From NCBI GenBank assembly GCA_016192065.1, contig JACPUX010000018.1:1-64000 (forward strand): 64,000 bases of DNA, in the 5' to 3' direction. Shown here one piece after another: positions 43,322 to 51,996 of the stretch. Each line of letters begins with the position of its first letter. The first letter of the stretch is position 1. Origin of the DNA: Betaproteobacteria bacterium (GTDB lineage: Bacteria; Pseudomonadota; Gammaproteobacteria; Burkholderiales; Casimicrobiaceae). The notes beneath the pieces were generated by a model. That model was not told where the DNA came from, ran no database searches, and saw only the letters and a list, made by a program, of their open reading frames with translations. The position numbers and the translations under genes are program-made.

Positions 43322-44548
43322 CTATTGCGGCGCGCAAAGCACCACGCCTTCGGCGCTCCAGCCGGCGGCCACGGTCTGTTGGTAGGCGGCCAAATTGCTG
43401 GTGATGCGGTGATTGGACTCGACACCGTGCGCGAAACCATTGTTGTAGGCTCGGTACACCGGCACGAGGCCGCTGGTGCAAGCGCCGTTGGATGCCGGCG
43501 TGGTGGAAAAGTCGTTGCCTTCGAATTTCCAGCTCGACGCCGTCGGATTGAATAGTGACTTGAGGAAGGCGCATTCGTCCGCATTGGCCGTGTAGAAGTG
43601 CGAATTGGGGCCGTAGGGTGCGCCCGTCGCGGGGTTCGTGGCCGTGTTGCCATAGAAGCGGCAGACCTGATTCGGCCCTCCCGCCTTGAAGTTGTTGCCG
43701 GTTCGCTGCCAGTGGCCGACCGCGCCGGAATCGACGAAAGTCTGCTCGTTCGGATCGGCGGTAATGAAATAGTGGTTGAGATCGGGGTTGTAGAACTCGA
43801 CTACGGTCGCGGTGGCCTTCGCCGGCTGGTTCACCGCAAACTGCTTGCCGCCGACCACGATGTAGCCGGTGCGCGCGACGCCGTAGTCGTTGGCGGCTGC
43901 TGTATAAGTGACGGCACCGGGGCCGGTCGCATTGGCTGGCGTGGCGGTTAGCCAACTCGCGTTGCTGCCCGCCTTCCACACGCAGCCGCTGGGCACGGTC
44001 ACGCTGACCGTGCCGCTGCCGCCGTTCCCGCTCACACTCACGGCGCTCGATGCCAGCGTCAACTGCGAGTGGCAGCTTGACTTTGGCACCACATTGAGCG
44101 CGCCGCCCGGGTTGACGCAGTTCATCCAGAAAATTACATCGCCCTGCCTTTGTTGCACCCACAAGCCCAGCGGGTAGACACCGGCAGTCTCCGGCAGGTT
44201 ATTCGCGTCAACGGTCCCCACGAAGTTGCGCACCGTGGTGCCCGGCGCCATTTGCCCCACTTGAGCCGTAGCCACGCGCCACCCAGTGTACTGGCCACAA
44301 CCGTCGTTACCCGGCGGCGCGGCCCACAGTTCGAGCAAGACGTTGCCAGACTGGCCGTTGCTGCGATTCTCGATCTCCTCGGCCATGAGCGTCACCCTGC
44401 TTGCGGCCAGATCGGCGGAAAAGTCGGATTCGCCATGAAAGAAAACCGTCTGCCCGGCCACCGGCGCGGACATCAGAAAACCGACCAGTGTGACGGACAG
44501 CAAAGCTCGCGCGCACCGCGCCAGCACCACCAGATCGACGATAAACAT
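43322..44548 (-). CDS. Secreted BACON-like / DUF5648 protein
   Basis: A 408-residue exported protein. ATG 44548 has a GGAG site about eight bases upstream and gives a signal peptide (ARALLSVTLVGFLMSAPVAGQ). The N-terminal part (about 30-160) is beta-rich (QTVFFHGESDFSADLAASRVTL, GTTVRNFVGTVDANNLP). A BACON-like domain follows (LTLASSAVSVSGNGGSGTVSV ... ASWLTATPANATG, about 165-255). The C-terminal domain is DUF5648 (VVEFYNPDLNHYFITADPNE, NSHFYTANADECAFLKSLF, PVYRAYNNGFAHGVESNHRI, SAEGVVLCAP), a repeat seen in extracellular binding proteins. Surface or extracellular ligand binding is inferred. No operon partner. Confidence 0.8.
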   Translation of the reverse strand: MFIVDLVVLARCARALLSVTLVGFLMSAPVAGQTVFFHGESDFSADLAASRVTLMAEEIENRSNGQSGNVLLELWAAPPGNDGCGQYTGWRVATAQVGQMAPGTTVRNFVGTVDANNLPETAGVYPLGLWVQQRQGDVIFWMNCVNPGGALNVVPKSSCHSQLTLASSAVSVSGNGGSGTVSVTVPSGCVWKAGSNASWLTATPANATGPGAVTYTAAANDYGVARTGYIVVGGKQFAVNQPAKATATVVEFYNPDLNHYFITADPNEQTFVDSGAVGHWQRTGNNFKAGGPNQVCRFYGNTATNPATGAPYGPNSHFYTANADECAFLKSLFNPTASSWKFEGNDFSTTPASNGACTSGLVPVYRAYNNGFAHGVESNHRITSNLAAYQQTVAAGWSAEGVVLCAPQ

Positions 44549-45010
44549 CGGCTTATGCTCCTTATTCGGCTCGTTCGGCACCCGTGAAGTGCCGGGCCGA
44601 TCATTTTGCCATTTTTCCAAGGGGGGCAATAGCAAATCTGGCGTCGCCATCAATGCAATGCGCGACTGGAAAGGTTTTGCGCAGCGGCCCGTCGAGGGCA
44701 CTGTGCAGGGGAGGAAGATCGCATCGCGTGCCCTCACCCGACCCTGCCGGGGGAGCGTATCGCGTGCGGTTTGCACGCCTGGGGCCTGGGTGCTGCGCGG
44801 TGGGCAAATTGTAAGAAATCCTTTCCATCACAAACCCAAAAGGCGCTGCTTTTCTAGGCCAGATGCCCCTTTTCGCGACTTTGCCCGGCGGCTAAAATGG
44901 CTTGCCCTACGCGAACCCTGCTCGCCGGGCGCGCAACCAAAAACCGTAGCGGCTCGATCCCCGAGCCGTCCCGTGTGGCACTTTTTGAGCTTTTCAAGGA
45001 GGGTTGGAAA
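44549..45010. other. Divergent intergenic region
   Basis: It carries promoters for the secreted DUF5648 protein (left) and the exported-protein operon (right). No gene, terminator or operator was recognised. AGGAGG at 44998-45003 is the ribosome site of the next gene. Confidence 0.4.
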
Positions 45011-45481
45011 ATGAAAGCGTGCAAGGTCCTGGCAGTCCTGAGGTCGCTGCTTCTGGTGGGTGCAATGTCGCTGTCTTCCGTGGCGGCGCTAGCGCAGGCG
45101 GGTGGCGCCATGCAAACTCAAGAAACCAATATTCAAGGCGTGACGGCCGAACTGATCGAATGCTCCCGCAAGGCCGGGGTGCTCACGGTGAAGCTGCGTT
45201 TTCGAGCCAGCGCCGAGAAGAAAACCTGGTTCAACATCGACACTGGTCACGGCGCGTATGCCGGCTTCTACGTGGTGGCGGGCGACAAGAAGCACTTCAT
45301 TCTACGCGACGCCGAAGGCGCGCCGATCGCGCCCAAGGGACTCGGTGGCGTACACCTCAACAAAGGCGACACGCATTTGTGGTGGGCCAAGTTTCCCGCG
45401 CCGGGCGCCGAAGTCAAGCAGGTGAAGCTGGTGATTCCGGAAGTGCTGCCTTTCGACGACATTCCCGTCACCGACAAGTGA
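45011..45481 (+). CDS. Exported hypothetical protein in an OmpA operon
   Basis: A 156-residue secreted protein. ATG 45011 follows AGGAGG and gives a signal peptide (VLRSLLLVGAMSLSSVAALAQ). The mature part (EINIQGVTAELIECSRKAGVLTVKLRF and onward) forms an all-beta, Ig-like domain with WFNID and HLWWAKF motifs. Function unknown; it is similar in style to proteins found next to OmpA-family genes. The OmpA-domain protein follows after nine bases, and an acetyltransferase after that, so the three make one operon. Confidence 0.7.
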   Translation: MKACKVLAVLRSLLLVGAMSLSSVAALAQAGGAMQTQETNIQGVTAELIECSRKAGVLTVKLRFRASAEKKTWFNIDTGHGAYAGFYVVAGDKKHFILRDAEGAPIAPKGLGGVHLNKGDTHLWWAKFPAPGAEVKQVKLVIPEVLPFDDIPVTDK

Positions 45482-45490
45482 GAGACCGCC

Positions 45491-46063
45491 ATGGGATCGC
45501 GCTTGCTGTTCCTGCTGGGGTTGTTGACCTGTGGTTTTGCCCTGGCGGCTTCGCCGGAGAAATACCCCGGCCCCGATGACCCCGCCGTCGAAGCCGCGGC
45601 GCGCGCGGCACTACCCCGCGCCAAGACCGTGGCCATCGTCATGAAGGTGCGCGGTATCGATGGCTTGATTGCCGATCTCAACGCCAAAGTCATCGGGCAG
45701 GAGATCGCCATTGAACTACCGGGCGACGTGCTCTTCGAATTCGACCAAGCGGCCATCCGCAAAGAAGCCGAGCCTACCTTGTCCAAAGTTGCTGAACTCC
45801 TCGCCGCCCATTCGCGCTCGCGGGTACGCATCGAGGGCCACACCGACGCCAAGGGCGAGGCCAAATACAACCAGCAGCTCTCCGAGCGGCGTGCCGAATC
45901 AGTCAAGGCCTGGCTGGTCACCCAAGGCGCCGTCGCCGCCAACCTGGCGACGCGCGGCTTCGGCAAAACCAAGCCTGTGGCGCCCAACGCCAAACCCGAT
46001 GGCAGCGACGACCCGGCGGGCCGGCAGAAAAACCGGCGGGTGGAGATTCGCATTCAGAAATGA
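45491..46063 (+). CDS. OmpA-family protein
   Basis: A 190-residue exported protein: signal peptide (LLFLLGLLTCGFALAA) and a C-terminal OmpA/MotB peptidoglycan-binding domain (LFEFDQAAIRKEAEPTL, IEGHTDAKGEAKYNQQLSERRAESVKAWL, RGFGKTKPVAPNAKPDGSDDPAGRQKNRRVEIRI). The binding motif is complete, so it should attach to the cell wall in the periplasm. It overlaps the acetyltransferase gene by four bases (ATGA). It probably acts together with the small exported protein encoded just before it. Confidence 0.88.
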   Translation: MGSRLLFLLGLLTCGFALAASPEKYPGPDDPAVEAAARAALPRAKTVAIVMKVRGIDGLIADLNAKVIGQEIAIELPGDVLFEFDQAAIRKEAEPTLSKVAELLAAHSRSRVRIEGHTDAKGEAKYNQQLSERRAESVKAWLVTQGAVAANLATRGFGKTKPVAPNAKPDGSDDPAGRQKNRRVEIRIQK

Positions 46064-46596
46064 AAACGCAGGCTGTGCCAAGCTTCACCATCGGGCCTGC
46101 GCAAACCGCCGACGCGCGGGACATTGCCCAAGTGCATGTGGCTTCCTGGCAAAAAGCCTACCGTGAACTCCTGCCGGCGGATTACCTCGCGAGTCTTTCG
46201 GTCGAAAGTCGCGCGACCGGGTGGCGGCGCGACATCGAGTCTGGCGCCAGCAGCGTGGTGGTTGCGCGCCTGGCCGATGGCGACATCATCGGCTTCGCCA
46301 ACTTCGGACCCAGTCGCGATGCCGACGCCCCGCCGAGGCGAGGCGAGCTGTGGGCGATTTATCTCCAGCCTGATCACTGGTCCTGCGGCGTTGGGCGCGC
46401 GCTTTGCACTCGTGTGCTGCACGAGCTGGCGGCACAAGGCTATGTCAGCGTCAGCCTTTGGGTGATGGCCGGCAATATGCGCGCGATCCGATTCTACGAG
46501 CGGGCGGGCTTCGCCTGCGAACCGGGTTCGATGAAGGCCTTCGAGTTGGGCGGCGTGACCCTGGCAGAGCTTCGCTTCCTGCGGGAGCTTTCCTAG
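46060..46596 (+). CDS. GNAT-family N-acetyltransferase
   Basis: A 178-residue GCN5-related acetyltransferase. The N-terminal helix DIAQVHVASWQKAYRELLPADYLASL is typical of a common GNAT subfamily. The acetyl-CoA site reads LYLQPDHWSCGVGRAL, i.e. the Q/R-x-x-G-x-G/A loop (here CGVGRAL), and FYERAGF is the family C-terminal motif. It transfers an acetyl group from acetyl-CoA to an amine; substrate unknown. The ATGA overlap with the OmpA gene couples their translation. Confidence 0.9.
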   Translation: MKTQAVPSFTIGPAQTADARDIAQVHVASWQKAYRELLPADYLASLSVESRATGWRRDIESGASSVVVARLADGDIIGFANFGPSRDADAPPRRGELWAIYLQPDHWSCGVGRALCTRVLHELAAQGYVSVSLWVMAGNMRAIRFYERAGFACEPGSMKAFELGGVTLAELRFLRELS

Positions 46597-46838
46597 ACAT
46601 AGGGCAGACGCCCCACGACCTCATGCCGGCGGTGCGCTGACGCCGGCCATTCGAGGTCGAATTCCTTCGCGGTTTGCCGACGCAAGCGCTCGATCGCGCC
46701 GTCTTCCTTCATTTTTGTGAGCGTGCACGCTGACAGTGGCGCCAACCGCCGACCTTGTCGTCGTCGGCGTGTATTCTGACCGCCGCCTTCTGGAGTAGAG
46801 TCTCGCCAGACGCAATGGAAAACAAGGAGTGCGGCGCC

Positions 46839-47771
46839 ATGGACCAGCAAATTTCCGAGCAAGCTTTCCTCAGGATCGAAGCGCTGCGGCGCGGTCTTGT
46901 GCTGGCGCTGCTGGCCGTGGCGGCAGCCTGCGCCTGGCTCAAGCCGCTCGACGAGATGGCCGGTGCGCAGGCACAGGCCGGCTTCAAGCGCGCGGTGGCA
47001 AGTTTCGCCACGGCGCGGGCGCTTAATGCCCTAATCTCCGTGGTGCAGGGCACCGAACTCTCGGTGCAGCCGCTGGGCGTGGGCGTTACCCTCACGCCGG
47101 GCCAAATGCTCGACCCGCTCAACGACCTGGTCGAACGTTTCGCCGATCTCATGCTCCTGGCCAGCGTCGCCTTCGGCGTGCAACTGCTGCTGCTGGAACT
47201 GGGCATGCACTGGGGCATGTCGCTGGCGCTGACACTGGTTACCCTCGCCTGGGCCTGGCAGTATTGGTACGGAAAAGGCGACCCTTCTCCGGCCCGCGGT
47301 TCCGCCGCAGAAACCTACGAGGGCTCGGGCGCGACGCCCCCTCCCGGTTCATGGCTGCGTTCGCTTGGCTCGCCCCGTCGCGCAAGCCCTCCGGCGCTGC
47401 TCACCCGCGTACTGGTGGCGCTGCTGCTGCTGCGCTTCATCGTGCCCCTGGCGGGCATGGCAAGCGAAGTCGTTTACCGAGGCTTCATGCAACAACAGTA
47501 CACCGCCGGCCAGCGGGGCATCGAGCAAGCCTCCCAAGCTCTCGGCGCGCTCAGCTCCGCCGAAGGCGCCGCCGACAAGAAGTGGTGGCAACTCGATCGA
47601 CACATCAAAGCGCTCGGCGACACTATCGACCAGGCCGTCGAGCACGCCATTCGCCTGATCGTCGTCTTCCTCTTGCAGACCCTGATCCTGCCCCTGGTCG
47701 TGTTCTGGATTCTGCTGCGCAGCGGGCGCATGCTGACGGGAGTGGGGGCGGGGAGCCATGGCAGTGCCTAA
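46839..47771 (+). CDS. Multispanning membrane protein, unknown function
   Basis: A 310-residue integral membrane protein. ATG 46839 is preferred over ATG 46815 because AAGGAG at 46823-46828 is placed for it. Hydrophobic helices occur at about residues 20-38, 103-122, 130-148, 195-215 and 270-295. A large soluble loop rich in Glu/Asp/Thr (about 35-100, GTELSVQPLGVGVTLTPGQML) may lie in the periplasm, and a positively charged cytosolic loop follows the third helix. No named family was recognised. It converges on the sulfite dehydrogenase cytochrome gene. Confidence 0.75.
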   Translation: MDQQISEQAFLRIEALRRGLVLALLAVAAACAWLKPLDEMAGAQAQAGFKRAVASFATARALNALISVVQGTELSVQPLGVGVTLTPGQMLDPLNDLVERFADLMLLASVAFGVQLLLLELGMHWGMSLALTLVTLAWAWQYWYGKGDPSPARGSAAETYEGSGATPPPGSWLRSLGSPRRASPPALLTRVLVALLLLRFIVPLAGMASEVVYRGFMQQQYTAGQRGIEQASQALGALSSAEGAADKKWWQLDRHIKALGDTIDQAVEHAIRLIVVFLLQTLILPLVVFWILLRSGRMLTGVGAGSHGSA

Positions 47772-47781
47772 CGCTGGACGA

Positions 47782-47797
47782 CTTCGATCGGTCGAAG
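47782..47797. terminator. Small hairpin between convergent genes
   Basis: CTTCGA (47782-47787), loop TCGG, TCGAAG (47792-47797) lies in the 45-base gap between converging genes. It could end transcription in both directions, although the T run is missing. Confidence 0.35.
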
Positions 47798-47816
47798 CGT
47801 AACCCCCACCCAGCGC

Positions 47817-48374
47817 TCAAGGCCAAGCCGAAACGCTCCTGTCCAGCGCCGGCATCTTCACCTTGGGCAGCGCCTGCTGGTCCATGACGGCGCTTTCCTC
47901 GATCAGACCGTTCATGTAGAGCAGATAGGCGGTGATGGCGTACACCTGATCGTTGCTCAGGCTTTTCGGCGCGGTGTGCGGCATGGCGCGGCGCACGTAA
48001 TCGAAGATCGAGGTGGCATAAGGCCAGCGGGCGCCCATCGACCAGATCAAGAGCGGATATTTCTTGATGCGGATGATGCGCAGCGGATCGTCCCAGCCGA
48101 ACAAACCGTCCGATCCGGCGAGGCGTGTCGCCGGACCTTCGATGCCGCTTTCGCCGTGACAGGCGGCGCATCGATCGCGATAGATCACGCGGCCTTCGGT
48201 GACGTTGCCGCGGCCCGGAGGCAGGTTGCGGCCGTCGGGAAAGACGGTGATGTCGTAGCGGGCGAGGTCCGCTTCGGTGAGCGCTTCGCCCAAACCGATC
48301 ACGGGCTCGGTGGCGCCCGCCGCGCCCGCCCAAGCCAGCAAAAGCAAAGCGAGCACTTTCTCAAGCGTAGGCAT
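47817..48374 (-). CDS. Monoheme c-type cytochrome, SoxD-like subunit
   Basis: A 185-residue periplasmic cytochrome c with signal peptide (ALLLLAWAGAAGATE) and one heme site CAACH (about residue 63) followed by the expected methionine region (SMGARWPYATSIF, AMPHTAPKSL). The start at 48374 has a GGAGGG site and overlaps the end of soxC by 14 bases. SoxD of typical sulfane dehydrogenases is a longer diheme protein, so this single-heme version is closer in size to electron-acceptor subunits of sulfite dehydrogenases. It should accept electrons from the molybdenum subunit encoded upstream. Confidence 0.8.
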   Translation of the reverse strand: MPTLEKVLALLLLAWAGAAGATEPVIGLGEALTEADLARYDITVFPDGRNLPPGRGNVTEGRVIYRDRCAACHGESGIEGPATRLAGSDGLFGWDDPLRIIRIKKYPLLIWSMGARWPYATSIFDYVRRAMPHTAPKSLSNDQVYAITAYLLYMNGLIEESAVMDQQALPKVKMPALDRSVSAWP

Positions 48375-49731
48375 TTTCGACCCTCCCATTGCGGTTGATT
48401 CGCCAAGCCTGAATCGCGTTGTAATGGTTGAAGGAATGCGCCGCATACCGCTTGCGCCATTGCTTGCGGGTGGGCTGCACCCGCCCGTGTTGGTCGGTGG
48501 CGCGACTGAGCAGCAGGGTGCTCGCGCCAGTCCAGCGCCAGGGAATCGAAAAGCGGGTGAAGGCGCGGTCGAGCACCGGCTCCTGCAGTGCCGCCTCGGC
48601 CCAGCTCTCGCCGCCGTCCGCCGACACTTCCACCTTGGCGATACGCCCGTGTCCCGACCAGGCGAGCCCCGAGATCTCGTAGAAACCTTTGGGCTCGGGC
48701 AGGACCATTCCGGCCGAGGGGCGGGTGATGACCGACTTTACCTCCATGGTAAAGGCGAAACGCTGGATGCGGCCATCGGCCAGCACCTGGGTGTAAAGGC
48801 CGGATTCGTCCTTGGTGTAAGCGGGGTTCGCCGTGAGTTCGAGCCGATGCAGCCACTTCACGTTGAGGTTGCCCTCCCAGCCGGGCATGAACAGGCGCAT
48901 CGGGTAGCCTTGCGAGGGGCGTAGCCGCTCGCCGTTCTGGTAGAGCGCAAGCATGGCGTCCTTCATCACCGCTTCGAGCGGCAGGCTGCGGGTGAGCGAG
49001 CCGCCGTCGGCACCCTCGGCGATGATCCACGCCGCGCCATCTTTGATGCCGGCTTCCTCGAGCAGGTAGGACAGTGGTACCCCGGTCCAGTCGGAGCACG
49101 ACACCTGGCCGAACAACTCCTGACAACTGTGGTCTTCGACGAAAGGCGAGACGGCGTTGTAGGCGGTGTTGCCGGCGCACTCCAGGAAGCGGATGCGCGA
49201 GACCATCGGATAGCGCAGCAGGCGCTCCACGCTGAATCGCATGGGAGTGCGCACCAGCCCGTGAATCAGCAGTTCATGCCGGGTGGGGTCGAGGTCGGGC
49301 AGTCCGTTGTGGCTCACGGCGTAGTGCAGACCGCTGGGGGTGATAATGCCTTGGAGCGCCGCCAGCGGCGTATGCCACATGGTCATGCCGGCGGTTTGCG
49401 GGGCGTCGAATTTCCGCGACCGCTGCACCTCGCGCTCGTGCGCCGACGGGCTGCCGTAAGCGACATCCGCGCCGCCCAGCGAGGTCATCCAGGGAGCCAT
49501 CGAGTCGGCGATGGTGGCGGCGCCCGAAGTCGCAGCCTCCCTCTGGCCACCTTGCTGCGGCAGGGCCGGTGTGAGGCTCGCCGACGGCGCCCGCTCTGAC
49601 GCATGACTTCTGCTCGGTGCCGCGCTCGCGGCGGTGGCGGCCACTGCACCGTAGCGCAGGGCGCGTTTGAGAAAATCGCGCCGATCGAGCAGGCCGCCGC
49701 CGGCGACTAAGGAAAGATCTGAAGTTTTCAT
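48361..49731 (-). CDS. soxC: SoxC-type molybdopterin sulfite/sulfane dehydrogenase
   Basis: A 456-residue sulfite-oxidase-family molybdenum enzyme. The N terminus has a twin-arginine signal (RRDFLKRALRYGAVAATAASAAP). The Mo-ligand cysteine is in RIRFLECAGN. Domain markers FDAPQTAGMTMWHTPLAALQG, RPSQGYPMRLFMPGWEGNLNVKWL and the C-terminal Mo-co_dimer domain (WSGHGRIAKVEVSADGGESW) are present. It oxidises sulfite, or sulfane sulfur in the Sox cycle, in the periplasm and passes electrons to the cytochrome encoded after it. No soxXYZAB genes are in this window, so the call as SoxC versus another sulfite dehydrogenase rests on sequence alone. Confidence 0.9.
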   Translation of the reverse strand: MKTSDLSLVAGGGLLDRRDFLKRALRYGAVAATAASAAPSRSHASERAPSASLTPALPQQGGQREAATSGAATIADSMAPWMTSLGGADVAYGSPSAHEREVQRSRKFDAPQTAGMTMWHTPLAALQGIITPSGLHYAVSHNGLPDLDPTRHELLIHGLVRTPMRFSVERLLRYPMVSRIRFLECAGNTAYNAVSPFVEDHSCQELFGQVSCSDWTGVPLSYLLEEAGIKDGAAWIIAEGADGGSLTRSLPLEAVMKDAMLALYQNGERLRPSQGYPMRLFMPGWEGNLNVKWLHRLELTANPAYTKDESGLYTQVLADGRIQRFAFTMEVKSVITRPSAGMVLPEPKGFYEISGLAWSGHGRIAKVEVSADGGESWAEAALQEPVLDRAFTRFSIPWRWTGASTLLLSRATDQHGRVQPTRKQWRKRYAAHSFNHYNAIQAWRINRNGRVENAYA

Positions 49732-49975
49732 GCGAACGCTCCGGCTGGGTGGTGTGTTGCAAGCGGTTTGGGGGTCATGGTGATCTCCACGTAAAAACCA
49801 TCGATTGGGCTCGTCACCGTGGGGAAAGGCGGTGCCCGGGTCCCCGAACCTTCGGGATTCGGGGCACCGGGTCGCGATGACGACGGAGGTATTGAAGGCG
49901 CTTTCATAGGCGCATCCAAGCAAGGAATGTGTGCACCAATGCACCTAGCTGCACAGAAAAGACAAAAAAGGGAGG

Positions 49976-50323
49976 CTAGTGCGCACATGAACCGCACTCC
50001 GCCATGCACTTCGCAATGCTCGCGGCAATGTTCTCCAGTTTCTCGCGAATCGCCCCGGCGTTCACATCGTAGTAGACGTTTCGGGACACCTTTTCACAAC
50101 TCAAAATTTCGGCCTCGTGCATGAACTTCAAATGCCGCGAAATCACCGAGCGATCCTGCGGCAGGGCTTGGGCGATACTACCCACGTCCGAGCTGCCGTT
50201 GAGGATCAGAAACTTCAGAATCTGCACCCGCACCGGCTCGCTCAAGACCTTGAAAAACTTCGAGTCGAAGTTGGCGACCAGTTGCTCGGCGTAGCGCTCT
50301 CGGATCTTGCTCGGGTTTGTCAT
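49976..50323 (-). CDS. ArsR-family transcriptional regulator
   Basis: A 115-residue winged-helix repressor. ATG 50323 gives MTNPSKIRERYAEQLV. The helix-turn-helix reads VLSEPVRVQILKFLILNGSSDVGSIAQALPQDRSVISRHLKFM (about 27-69). The C-terminal KCMAECGSCAH supplies three cysteines and a histidine that could sense metal, thiol or sulfane sulfur. It lies upstream of soxC in the same direction, with a 244-base gap that likely carries an operator. Repression of the sox genes until reduced sulfur appears is a reasonable inference. Confidence 0.85.
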   Translation of the reverse strand: MTNPSKIRERYAEQLVANFDSKFFKVLSEPVRVQILKFLILNGSSDVGSIAQALPQDRSVISRHLKFMHEAEILSCEKVSRNVYYDVNAGAIREKLENIAASIAKCMAECGSCAH

Positions 50324-50495
50324 CGTGCGCGCACTATACGTGCATTGCAATGCACGCGTCAAGAGGGTCCAGCTCGTCAAGGCCCGACCAGTCAAAGGTG
50401 CGGCCTGGAACGCCCAGCCGCCTCGCGGCGGCGCCGTGGCGCGCCCGGACGCCGAAAAAGAACTTCATCGGAAGGCCGATGGGGATGGGCCCTTC

Positions 50496-51263
50496 CTAGG
50501 GATTCTGAATGCTCGTCAGATACGCCAGAAGGTCCTGAATGTCCTGCTCCTTGAGCAAATTGAGCACCCCGGTATTTCCCTTTTCATCATGCGGCCGCTC
50601 GCCTTTTCGGTAGGCGTCGGTCTGCTTCTTGAGGTAATTGGTGTACTGCCCCACCAGCATCGGAAAGCGCCCGCGGCCGCGGCCGTCGGTGCCGTGGCAG
50701 GTGTAGCACTCTTTCTGGTAAATAGACTTGCCGTTCTCGATGTCGCCCTCGGCACGCGGGATGATCATCACCCGGTCCATGGCTTCGAGGCGGGTGAGCG
50801 CGTCGTCGCTGTCTTTGAACTCCGGCCATTGGGTGGGCAGCTCGATCTTGGCGAGGTATTCGGAGACCGCGTCGATGTCTTCATCCGGCAGTTCCCGCTC
50901 CTGGGTATAGGGGTACATCGGGATATTGATGCGCTGGCGGGCGCGAAAGGACTTCAACTGATCCTTGAGGTAGGTGAGGCGCTGCCCGGCGATGCGCGGG
51001 TACTCGCCGCGCTTGCCGCCTTGGCCGTATTTACCATGGCAGGCGGCGCAGACTTCGTTGATGTCCTTGCCTTTCTCGTTGTCGATGTTTGCGGGCACCA
51101 GGGCCACGGGGGGCGCCTCGTTGGCCGCCGGGGTGGCCGGTTTGATTGCCGCTGGCCTCGCGGCCGGCTTCTTCGGCGCCGCGGCCAAGGCCGACGGCGA
51201 AACGCAGCCAAGTGCCAAGCTGAAGGCGCCTAGAAAGAGCAAGCGGTGGGGAGAGCAAAACAT
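50496..51263 (-). CDS. Diheme cytochrome c4-like protein
   Basis: A 255-residue periplasmic cytochrome with two heme sites, CAACH (about residue 73) and CYTCH (about 178), and the conserved IAGQRLTYLKDQL and LVGQYTNYLKKQ segments of the c4 family. Signal peptide: LLFLGAFSLALGCVSPSALAA. An Ala/Pro/Lys linker (about 38-60) joins the signal to the first domain. The chosen ATG (51263) gives the shortest N-terminal region; its ribosome site is weak, and an upstream ATG at 51323 is possible. It may shuttle electrons to the nitrous oxide reductase or terminal oxidases. Confidence 0.85.
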   Translation of the reverse strand: MFCSPHRLLFLGAFSLALGCVSPSALAAAPKKPAARPAAIKPATPAANEAPPVALVPANIDNEKGKDINEVCAACHGKYGQGGKRGEYPRIAGQRLTYLKDQLKSFRARQRINIPMYPYTQERELPDEDIDAVSEYLAKIELPTQWPEFKDSDDALTRLEAMDRVMIIPRAEGDIENGKSIYQKECYTCHGTDGRGRGRFPMLVGQYTNYLKKQTDAYRKGERPHDEKGNTGVLNLLKEQDIQDLLAYLTSIQNP

Positions 51264-51331
51264 CGGAACAAAACAAGCAACGGGACCCGCCGCATTGTGC
51301 CAAACGAGCGCCGGAGCACGCATGACGCCGG

Positions 51332-51835
51332 TCAAGCGCCGCTGTCGAAGCGCACCGGCAGAAGGTAGATCTGCCGCCCGGAGGTCAGGCGCAGCGTGAT
51401 CTCCCAGCTCATGCGCCCGCTCACGCACACCGGCAAGGTGGTGCTGCCGCGGAATTCGCCCTCGCCCGCGGGCTGGAGCTCCAGTTCATGCACACCCATG
51501 TTCATGTCGACGCCACGAAAACTCGCCTCGATGTGTCTGGCGTCGATGCCAGCGAGCTGTACGGCGATCGTGAGCGGCGCATTCGGGCTAATCGGCCGAG
51601 GAGCGACATCGAGGGTCAGCGCCGCGCCTGGGGCGAACTCGACGCGGCAGGCCGCCAGCTCCAGGCGGCAGTCCTTGGGTGGCGTGAACCTCACCACTTC
51701 CGGCGGACGGTTGAAAAGCAGTGCCGCGCCCATCGTCAGCAAGATCGCTCCCCCGGCGGTACCGACGCGCCAGAGCAAGCGCGGCAATTCACGCCAGCCG
51801 CGCCCAGGGGAAAGAACACTGTCCATGCCAGGCAT
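51332..51835 (-). CDS. Membrane-anchored FixH/YtkA-like protein
   Basis: A 167-residue protein with one N-terminal transmembrane helix (LLWRVGTAGGAILLTMGAALLF) and a periplasmic beta-sandwich (LAGIDARHIEASFRGVDMNMGVHELELQP). The D-MNMG-H pattern is reminiscent of YtkA/FixH-type periplasmic domains, which often bind or shepherd copper. Starts at 51871, 51835 and 51826 are possible; 51835 has a GGGGGG site about five bases away. Its promoter region faces nosZ divergently, so it could help with copper supply, but the assignment is tentative. Confidence 0.55.
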   Translation of the reverse strand: MPGMDSVLSPGRGWRELPRLLWRVGTAGGAILLTMGAALLFNRPPEVVRFTPPKDCRLELAACRVEFAPGAALTLDVAPRPISPNAPLTIAVQLAGIDARHIEASFRGVDMNMGVHELELQPAGEGEFRGSTTLPVCVSGRMSWEITLRLTSGRQIYLLPVRFDSGA

Positions 51836-51862
51836 TGTGCCCCCCGCGGTGGGCGAGGACTT

Positions 51863-51876
51863 TTGACGCATATCAA
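51863..51876. promoter_or_regulatory. FNR/DNR-type operator upstream of nosZ
   Basis: TTGAC-GCAT-ATCAA (51863-51876) differs from the FNR/DNR consensus TTGAT-N4-ATCAA by one base. It lies 120 bases upstream of the nosZ start, within the divergent promoter region, and would activate nosZ under oxygen limitation or with nitric oxide. Confidence 0.75.
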
Positions 51877-51996
51877 TCGCTCTTTTGCACTGCGGCATAT
51901 ATTGACTGCGGCAAGTTGTCGCAGGGCTGCCGCCTAGGGTTTCGAATGGCGCGGCGGGCCTGCAAATCGGCAGTTTTTCTCCGAGGGAGTTGAATC

